Below, piece after piece: positions 56,440 to 64,000 of a stretch of DNA of 64,000 nt. The position numbers and the translations under genes are program-made. How positions within the stretch are numbered: position 1 is the stretch's first letter; the number at the start of each line of letters is the position of its first letter. Below the pieces are notes generated by a model. The model saw only the letters and a program-made list of their open reading frames with translations, searched no databases and was not told the origin of the DNA. The DNA is from Callipepla californica brunnescens (lineage: Eukaryota; Chordata; Aves; Galliformes; Odontophoridae), in the NCBI GenBank assembly GCA_023055505.1, contig JALIRH010000077.1, positions 248,001-312,000 of the forward strand, written 5' to 3'.

Positions 56440-57290
56440 AAACTTTGCTTGAGTGCCAGGGAGGGATACTAAGAGGACCAGGAGGACCTATCTAATAAAT
56501 ACATGGCTAAGAGGCTGGTGCCATCATGGGAATTTTGGCTTTTTTGACTGTGAAGCAGTTTATTCAGTGCATGGGCTGCTGATGGGGTCCACCTGAATCA
56601 AAGGGGGAAAAGAATTCTAGCCCAATGGCTTTCTGGAATCATTGGCATTGCTTTAAACTAGATTTGAAGGTAGAAGAGGTGATAGTGATCCTGCTCACAA
56701 GAAGAGGATAGTATAGGTAAATTAGAGAGACAAGGTGCTAGCAAGAGCCCTCAATCTGCTGCATTTTATGAATATGAAGGCAACAGTGAGATACATACTT
56801 TAAAGAGATTAAGGAGCTACCCTCCAAGAACATTACAAGACCAGCTGCCCTGTCTGAAGTGTCTCTACACCAACACACAGCTTGGGAAACAAACAGAAGA
56901 TGTAAGCCACTGTGCTACTGAAAAACCATGATATCATTGCCATCACTGAAACCTGGTGGGATGATTTCCATGACTGGTGTGGCTATTGATGTAACAAGCT
57001 GTTCAGAAGGGACAAGGGATGAGGCATTGCCCTTTACATCAAGGAAGAATAGATTGTGAAGAGCAATCCCTGAAGAATAGCTGTGAGCAAGTCAAAAGCC
57101 CATGGGGGAGAGTTAGAAACCAAGGGCCCATCATAGCCTGCCTGATCAAGTGGAGTCTGGCAATGAAGCCTCAACCTCCGGACTCTCTCTCTGGTGAGGA
57201 GCAACCAGTCCAAGGCAGGAGGTATGGAACTAGATGATCTCTAAGGTTTGTTCTAGCCCAAGCAATTCTGTGACTCCACAATTCACTTGA
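56440..57290 (+). mobile_element. CR1 LINE with RT region deleted
   Basis: From about 56470 the sequence corresponds to the CR1 ORF1/ORF2 junction and the start of the endonuclease ('TETWWDDFHDW', 'KLFRRDKG', 'IALYIKEE' in degenerate frames at 56945-57055). From about 57220 it abruptly becomes the CR1 tail ('gaactagatgatctctaagg', 'caattctgtgactcc'). The whole RT region (about 2 kb) is missing between them. This is the only copy in the window that preserves the 5' side of ORF2. Confidence 0.75.
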
Positions 57291-57340
57291 CTCCTTGCAC
57301 ATGAGGAGTTGCCAATCTGCCCTCAAGGCGAGAGACTTGA

Positions 57341-57687
57341 TGTAGTGGAAATGCTAAGTCATGGCCTGAAACAGTGATTGAGCACTTGGTAGGAGGGCAG
57401 GGCCAACCCAGGGGAGCTCAGGTGCATGCAGTGTACCTGAGTGACCTGAATGGTTGGAGCCAGGATCCACCCCTTCCCAGATTGAAGGGTTGGCAGTTGG
57501 AGGTGAGGGCATCTCTTGCTGGAGATTCCCATCTACCTAGGGCCTTCTGAAGGTAAGCAGCTTCTTTCCTTTATTTCTTTGCCCGTTTTGTCTGAGGAAA
57601 TCCTCACTTGCTGCAGCCTGGGATCTTGCTGCTCTTCTGTCATTGTTATGTTTTCCATCACATTACACTTGGTGAGCTAGGTGTGCA
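57341..57687 (+). mobile_element. LTR, second family, adjacent to ERV-L-like internal region
   Basis: TG...CA element of about 347 bp, aligned along its length with the reverse complement of 32660-33004. It precedes retroviral gag-like sequence in the same direction, so it is best read as a 5' LTR. The position of the primer-binding site is uncertain: an alternative end at 57667 would place 'ttggtgagctagg' as the start of the binding site. Confidence 0.7.
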
Positions 57688-58055
57688 TGACAACAGTGTA
57701 CTTGTTTAGGATAGATTCTCTTAAAGATAATGTGTGGGCTGGCCATCAGAACTCCTAATACTCCAAAGGAGGATCTCCTTGGAGAACCCTGGGATTCCTG
57801 GGTTCCTCATGGATGAGTGCCACACAGATTATTTTAGAATGGGAATCTATAAGGGATGATGGTCCCATTATTAAATCCCCTTTGAAGATGGCAGAATTAT
57901 TGGATAAATCAGAAAAAACTTTCCTAATAACCAAGGAAAGAGTAGTAGTGGTATCCAATGTAGCATGGCCACTACTAATAATTATTTATTCATATCGTTC
58001 CTCCCAGGAAGAATTGAAAGATGAAAGCAAGCTTTTAGAAGTCCGTATCAGATAA

Positions 58056-58060
58056 TTAGA
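58056..58060. repeat. Target-site duplication TTAGA, left copy
   Basis: TTAGA directly precedes the LTR (TGTCAATGG) and is repeated at 58637-58641 after its end. Confidence 0.88.
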
Positions 58061-58636
58061 TGTCAATGGTTTGTGGGCTGGTTCAGCCCGGTTCCATGGC
58101 AATTGGTGCGGTGGACCCACGGACCCACACCCCAGGAAAGGGTAAGAGGGAAACGGAAAAGGGAAAAGGGAAAAGGGAAAAGGGAAAAGGGAAAAGGGAG
58201 GTGGGCCTAGAAACAGAACAGTGTCAACGATCTGAGGAGGAAAGCTAATTTACTAAATAAGATATCAGAAAGCAAAATAACACAATATAATACAATGTAA
58301 TTGGAACTGAAGCTAATAAATCAAATAAAATGAGCAAGAGAGAGTGTCCGATAAACCGAAGCGAGACGACAGTGTGCACCCACTGCTGAGTCATCCCAAA
58401 GGAAAGAGAACGAGTCCTGTGTCTGCAGACAGTTTTTATCTGTTCCCTCTGAGCAGAAACACGTAAAAATACAAAGCATCGCAGCCCTCTGGGGAATGTA
58501 GTTCTTCTCTTCTGAGACAGGTATACTCAGAACTATCGATGATCCACGGAGCTGGAGGTTTAACTCTTTAACTCTTAATGCACTACATGATGTTATGATG
58601 TGGAATACCAATGCCAAAAATCATAAAACCATGACG
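58061..58636 (-). mobile_element. Solo LTR, ENS-like family, inside the ERV-L-like provirus
   Basis: About 576 bp, similar from end to end to the LTR at 47971-48544, with TTAGA duplications on both sides. The terminal base is G instead of the expected A (ccatgacG). The GGGAAAA heptamer array (about 58154-58198) has roughly six units, against about three in the provirus LTR. The internal region was lost by LTR-LTR recombination, the usual origin of solo LTRs. It splits the gag remnant, so it inserted after that provirus. Confidence 0.92.
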
Positions 58637-60334
58637 TTAGAAAACAAAGTTACACTTCTGATGGGGCAAACTGCTTCATTTTTGAATGGCATTTCCTTTC
58701 TAAAATTAAGAACTATATCAATAGAAAGTGAAAAGGACTTAGATTAATAGGATCTTTTGATCTCAGTTGAATCTAAAAATAAAAAGAAGATCAAGCAGAC
58801 TGGGAACCTCAGATCCTCTAGAAATAAGACCAATAATTACTCAAAAAATTCAGGAGGTCCAAGATAGACCAGCAGGATTGCCACCTGAAGAGTGGCCCCC
58901 TGCCCATGCTATATTACATGCGATGGCATGCCTGTGTATGGCCAACAAACCCATGCATTTATTACAACAATTTAAACAGAATTTACGAGAGAGCATACCA
59001 GCATGGCTCTTAAGATTTTGGAACATAGGAGCCAAAAGTGTGATTATTAATGGACCAGAGATTTCTAAACTTGCATCCATCACCACACATCTAACCCTCA
59101 GACAAAGATAATATGCAACTGTAATACATAATCATGAAAATCATTATCTAATGCAATGAGTATTGGCTGCATGTAGAATCACATGGCCAAATAAAAGTGA
59201 TGTCCCAATAAATACTGGTCTATGGATTTTGATGGAGGAACTTCAAAATTGTATCAGAACTGGGAATGAAGGAGGTGCTTTATGATGATGCTTTTGATAG
59301 TCCTGACCTGGGTAAGTTCTCAGCAGTGATGAGGGACCTCATCTTAAAGCAGGTGCTTCCCCACCAACATGGCACACCAGTGTCCATACTAAACCCTTTG
59401 GTACTCTCAGGAGCCATTGTCCAACAGATTGCCCAGTTGGTGGCTGGTCGGAAGAAATGGAGCATCTGAGGACCAAGCAAAATATCCAGACACTTGAAGG
59501 GGCAGAAATCCTCCCTATAACTAGAACTAGGAGTCCTGCACCATACACTTCTCAGTTGGGACCCATATGGGCATCTCAAAGACAGATGCTTAATGATTTA
59601 ATGCAGGCTGGGGTTCAGTTTGCAATATTGGCTCAATAATGTCCTCTTCCAGCTATGAAGGCAGTTGGAGGAAAATCAAAAGTTTCGAAATAACCCCCAA
59701 AAAACAGGGCTAAGAATTAATGAACAAGTAACCATAAGAACATGGAACTTAGAAGATTTCATAATTCCTAACATAAGGAAAAGGCCTCCTTAAGTGACCC
59801 AGGTCACTATGTCTGATCCACCTAAGGAAAAATAATTGGTGATTGCTCACTTATTTGCATAACGGAGGATGCCAGCCCCTCTGCACCGGAGGCTCTATGT
59901 TGAATTAACAATTTTTTGGTCCCATACAGCAAGTGATGGCATTAATAGACATGGGTGCAGAAACCTTGTTTATTTATGATGATCCAACTAAACTCTATGA
60001 AGTTGGGGTGATGATTGGTGGGTCTGGGGGACAGACCATCCCTGTAACCCAGACATGGTTAATGCTGGGGGTTGGACCTCTCCCACCACGGGAGTATAAA
60101 GGTGTTTATTGCCCCAGTCCTGGAGTATGTACTGGGCATAGATATACCATCAGGTCTGGCTCTCCAGACAACCATGGGAGAGCTCAGACTAAGAGAGATG
60201 TCTTAGTATCCAGTTGGTGCAGGTGATATCAAGAGACCATGCAAAACACAAGCCTATTCACCTGCCAGATTCATGGTGGATTACTAATACTAAACAGTAT
60301 AGACAACAGGAAGTCTCAAGAAAAATGCAGGAAC

Positions 60335-60610
60335 TATCATAGAATGGCCTGGGTTGAAAAGGACCCCCAAAATCATCTGGTTTCAATCCCTCTGCTGTGG
60401 GCAGGTTCGCCAGCCACTAGAGCAGGCTGCCCAGAGTCACATCCAGCCTTGCCACAAATGCCTCCAGCGATGGGGCATCCACAGCCTCTGTGGGCAGCCT
60501 GTTCCAGTGTGTCACCACCCTGAGTGGAAAAACTTCCCCCTAACATATAACCTAAATCTTTCGAGTCTTAGTTTAAAAGCATTCCCCCTTGTCCTATCGT
60601 TATCAACCCA
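60335..60610 (-). mobile_element. CR1 LINE 3' end, degraded
   Basis: Minus-strand CR1 tail of a different subfamily: 'tcatagaatggcctgggttg' at 60337, then the 'gatggggcatccacagcctctgtgggcagcctgttccagtg' segment and 'ttcccccttgtcctatcg' at about 60580-60600. It sits at the end of the ERV-L-like protease remnant. Confidence 0.88.
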
Positions 60611-60841
60611 TGTAAACAAGGGATGGTGAGCAATTGCTTGTGCATCACTTGTTAATATGTATGTACATATGTATGAATGTATACAGTCATAACTATTTTC
60701 CTTTATCTTAATAAATAGCTTTATCTCAACACATGAGTTCTACCATTTTTTCCCCCAGTTCTCTCCCCGATCCCACTGGGAAGAGGTGGGAGTGAGTGAA
60801 TGACTGTGCTGCTGAGCCACCTGCTGGGTTAAACCACCACA
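60611..60841 (+). mobile_element. LTR R/U5 end of an avian ERV
   Basis: Contains AATAAATAGCTTTATCTC (poly(A) signal region, about 60711-60728), 'ctctccccgatcccactgggaag-ggtgggagtgag' and the end 'gctgggttaaaccaccaca'. This is a common design for avian LTR ends as I know them. It has no similarity to the LTR at 57341-57687, so the ERV block is a mosaic of at least two elements. The left LTR end is not resolved. Confidence 0.6.
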
Positions 60842-61010
60842 GCTGAGCATATCCTGGAGCAGCTTGGAGCCCTGGTGTTGGTTTTGCTGAGAGTGGGGCT
60901 GGAGAAGGGGCCTTTACCCCAGGGTGAGCCTGGTTGTAGTAGGAAGGCATGGACAGGTTCAGCTGGCCCATCTGGCCACCTAAGCCTGCACTGGGCTGGC
61001 TCATAATAGG
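60842..61010 (-). pseudogene. Short coding-like remnant, unidentified
   Basis: Minus-strand frame with a proline/glycine/glutamine-rich translation including GLGGQMGQLNLSMPSYYNQ and PLSAKPTPGLQAAPGYAQ. It looks like a low-complexity tail of a cellular protein rather than random intron. It abuts exactly the LTR terminal dinucleotide at 60841, so an LTR inserted into it or carried it. No splice donor is found at that end. I do not recognise the parent protein. It may be a retropseudogene fragment. Confidence 0.35.
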
Positions 61011-63079
61011 AAATAAATAGGATATTACAATTATCTTTTCATCACAAACATATTTACAGCTGTCCCAGCCTGTGGGGGAAGGGCAGGAGAGCCAGACAGT
61101 TCGCAACTAACTACCAAAAGGTCAGCACAGCACAAGCAGCTACTGCAAACCTTTGACTGTATCAGACATTGAGTTGCCTGCTAAGTTTGTATTCTCTGAT
61201 TCAGATAGCTATTTCATACTGAGTTGTGTATTTTATTCTTTGATAATAGCAGTCATTATAATAATAAAATCGAGCTTTTTGCACAGTCTTCAAAGTTATT
61301 CATTGTATTTGTGGGTTTTTTTTCATTTGAAGTTTCTTTGGACTAGTTAATTATTAGCATTATTCTCTCTGGTTATAAAGCAGTGGGACTTAGGATTTCA
61401 CTTCCCTGCTGTGCATGCAGTCAGAATGCTGAATTTTAAGAGAGGTCCTAAGACTGTTTAGCTGGGAGCAGAAAAGTTCCCAATGCAAAGAGAAAGAGAG
61501 CTCAGTGAGAAAAGTAACGGTATCCAAACAGGCTGAAGCTAATTGAAACCAACCTGAGCCATTTTCTGAAATGCAAGGCAAACCTCAGATCTCTGAGTTT
61601 TGCCCTCTCTGGTATTGTCTCACAAAAAGGGCTCCTCCTGGTTTAGGCAGCTCTCCCTCTTGGAGATGCCAAGAGGCATGTATCACAACAAACCTTAGCT
61701 TTCCTCTTATATTCCTTAACAAAGCCATAATCACCCTTTTCCCCCACTTTTCCTTCTAATAACCCCTCCATGGCTCTGAGGAAAATGTCTGGTCTCTTTG
61801 TTGACTGGTTAGCAGGAAGGTGGAGATGCTCAGGAGATATTTATCAGCACATTCAAATATACAGATTTCACAGCATCCTACTAAAAGCTTTGGGAAATGC
61901 CAGCAAGTTCCTGTGTGAATGTTTAGAGGTTAGTTTCAACTGCAAAATTTCTGAGCAGCACTAAAGAATATCTAAAACCAAACCATTCTAAAACCTTGTT
62001 TCCACTTTGCTGGTGGTGAAGTGCTAGTTGGAGGAAAATATACTCACACTGCTTGGCACAAAAGCAGAAATTCAGAGCAGTGCATCCAGGCTCTGACCTG
62101 TGGCTTGCACCTCATCCTGTGAGTTGCCTATGGGTATGCTTTTGTTTGTCCACTCTTCAGACTGTTTTTATGTTGCCACTACCTACCTTGAGTAGAGTAG
62201 TCTGCGCTTCTGATGCCATAAGTGGAAATAAGCCATTTTGACTCAAACAGAAAATTTGTTTTGGTTTTGTTTTGTTCAGACAAGGGTTGACCATCAGGGG
62301 AAGTTTGTACTATCCTGCATTAAATCTTACTACCAAGAGATCTGAGCAATGTGGCTTTGGACGCAGTGTTTAGAGAGAAACCACTGTGCAGCCAAAGGAA
62401 GGACTCAGCTTGCTTCTTGTTGCTCTTACTTCAATATGCTAACAGTCTGGTCCTTTCTAGGACCAGCCAGTCTAGAGAATGAAGGCTCCATGGTGGTGCT
62501 GGCAGATGAGCTTCTAGTCCTCACCTACCAAAAGACTTTTTCTCATTCCAGCATTAGAAGTATCTGTTTATTGTAGCAAAACTGAGAAGTATTGCAAACA
62601 TTGCCGTCTTGGGACATCAAAAAATTAAACAAGTGAAACAAGTCAGCAAGTCAAACTGTACACTGGTGTGTGCTGTATGAAATCACATACTGGACTGCCA
62701 AAACCAGCCAGCTCAGGGATGTGTGCTACCTTGGTATTTTAACAAGCACGTTGCATTTATCTACTGAAGATGCTGAATTTAGAGCCAGATTTTCTTTAGA
62801 GCAACATTCATTGACAGCTCTCTCCCATAATATCTCTATCAGGCATACAGAATTTTACAAAACAGGTATAAAACAGGAATAAAACTGGAGCCTGCAGTTC
62901 CATATATTCCGGTATATGACTACACATGATAGCAGAAAGCAGGTGCTGGGTCTGGAGTCCTTCAGTAGAGTGGACGAAACATGGGCATGGTGCCACAGGT
63001 CTTCCCAAATAATCATCAGTTTCTAATCATTTAATGCTAGGTGGCCTCTGGAGGTCTCTAATCCAACCTGTTTCCCAAA
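61011..63079. other. Unique DNA, no recognised features
   Basis: AT-rich sequence without identifiable exons or repeats, except a weak resemblance to a reversed CR1 tail at about 63020-63075. Confidence 0.45.
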
Positions 63080-63095
63080 GCAGAGATAAATCTGA

Positions 63096-63257
63096 TCAGT
63101 ACAGGCTGGGGTATGACCTGCTGGAGAGGAGCGCTGTAGAGAGGGACCTGGGTGTCCTGGTGGATGACAGGTTGACCATGAGCCAGCAGTGTGCTCTCGT
63201 GGCCAAGAGGGCCAATGGCATTCTGGGATGCATTAAAAAGAGCGTGGCCAGTGTGTA
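63096..63257 (+). mobile_element. CR1 LINE internal fragment, truncated at both ends
   Basis: A sharply bounded 160 bp piece of CR1 ORF2: the frame [20 protein letters not shown] and [20 protein letters not shown], nearly identical to 50505-50640. It lacks both the RT core and the CR1 tail, which is unusual because CR1 copies normally keep their 3' end. Confidence 0.9.
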
Positions 63258-64000
63258 AATCTGACCTGAAGGACAGTCTGGGAGGAAGATGCCTGTCTTA
63301 AATTCAGTTCCTTTTCAAAGTGTTTCAAGTCTATAACCACTGGGAAGATCCATGGTCATCAAATACATCCCTGACTGCAAGATGAGGAAAGAGCAGCATT
63401 TTGCCATGGAGAACAATTGCTCCTTTGGCATCTACACTTTTGCTTAGATTGCTATAGGTCTCTGATTTAATAGCATATAGTTCACAGTGTGCATCTCGTG
63501 TTCTTGTTTATTCCTGGCTGAAATCAGCATTGAGTCACTACAGAAATTGTTTACTTAGCTGTTGTCAATAGAAACTAAAGGTCAAATAATCAGAACTGAA
63601 TCTGTGGATATAATTTAGTATCTGTTTATATTTTTCTGAAGAGTAGTAATAAAAATATTTGTTTGGACAAGGAAGCTCCATGGAAAAAAAACCAAAGGTG
63701 TTCATGTAGTTAAAAACTGGTGAAAAATAAGCTGAGCCTCCCGGAATCAGAAAACACACAACAGACTTTTTCAACCCACCCTAAAGCCTCTTGTGTCTGC
63801 TTTGTCCACAAGTCAGTCGGAGGAAAGCTTGCAGGATGCCTGCTTTGCAGTCACTGTGGCTTCCCATACACACTAAATGAGCACCACTTGGAATGGCTGT
63901 CTCGAGGTGTCTTGACTATCTAGGTACACAAGGAAAAGATGAACTAAAAGATGAACTAAACACGTTTCCAAGTGGTTAGAACACAGAGTTGAACTTAGGG
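63258..64000. other. Unique DNA at window end
   Basis: AT-rich sequence with no recognised features. Confidence 0.45.

Larger units (their letters stand above)
57688..60334 (+). pseudogene. Degenerate class III (ERV-L-like) gag and protease
   Basis: The internal region of an old provirus. The N-terminal gag-like part (57813-58055) ends in a charged, potentially coiled-coil segment (QEELKDESKLLEVR). After a solo LTR insertion (58061-58636) the frame continues with leucine/charged sequence, then at 58767-59111 a capsid-like block including IPAWLLRFWNIGAKS and LASITTHLTLRQ, which resembles the gag of ERV-L-type elements as I know the family. Stops interrupt at 59109 and shortly after. A further fragment lies at 59266-59640. 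At 59933-60226 a retroviral protease-like segment has ALIDMGAETLF, where the catalytic DTG is changed to DMG. A CR1 tail follows. No RT was seen. Confidence 0.65.

Noticed and set aside
58060..58248. Lysine/glycine-rich open frame (GKGKREKGKGK type).
   Set aside because: It is a translation of the GGGAAAA heptamer array inside the solo LTR.

Overview
The window is vertebrate nuclear DNA, almost certainly from a bird and probably a galliform. It is AT-rich and CpG-poor, its genes are split by multi-kilobase introns, and it is full of CR1 LINE fragments with the typical avian 3' ends (short ATTCTGTG-like octamer repeats). It also holds avian endogenous retrovirus (ERV) pieces. There are no bacterial genes, operons or CRISPR arrays. 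Most short open frames are chance readings of introns or decayed transposons.

The only host gene I can support is the 3' half of renalase (RNLS, + strand). Three coding exons lie at 23737-23910, 35819-35994 and 40126-40278. All have consensus AG/GT borders and matching phases, and together encode about 167 residues, the C-terminal half of a protein of roughly 340 residues. The 3' UTR carries two overlapping-range AATAAA signals near 40390-40402. Upstream exons are outside the window, so positions 1-23736 are one long partial intron. No other conserved gene is visible in the 23 kb downstream.

Layout: 1-23736, intron upstream of the first visible RNLS exon, with CR1 pieces at 664-1182 (+), 15083-16760 (-) and 22643-22966 (+), and a coding-like patch at 2066-2520. 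23911-35818, intron with an old ERV LTR (26438-26851), a CR1 (29401-29690), a second LTR family (32660-33004) and a 2.2 kb CR1 with another CR1 nested inside it (33169-35410). 35995-40125, intron with no recognised long repeat. 40279-43450, 3' UTR and flank. 43450-51200, a stack of mobile DNA: a CR1 split by a compact provirus (45652-48544, - strand), then a long CR1 (48935-51200). 51201-56440, unique DNA. 56440-61000, an internally deleted CR1, a degenerate class III (ERV-L-like) provirus interrupted by a solo LTR, another CR1 end, an LTR end and a short coding-like remnant. 61000-64000 is mostly unique, with one CR1 scrap.

The most informative element is the compact provirus. It has one complete LTR, a primer-binding site matching the tRNA-Lys(1,2) type, a 5' reading frame with membrane segments followed by a frameshifted heptad-repeat (coiled-coil) tract, and a short pol in which a protease motif is joined in frame to reverse transcriptase. 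Its 3' LTR is cut down to about 60 bp. A CTACC target-site duplication shows that it inserted into a pre-existing CR1. Its organisation resembles the chicken ENS/ERNI family, but that is inference. Related LTRs at 26438-26851 and 58061-58636 lie in the same orientation, antisense to RNLS. I found no clearly new multi-gene system.
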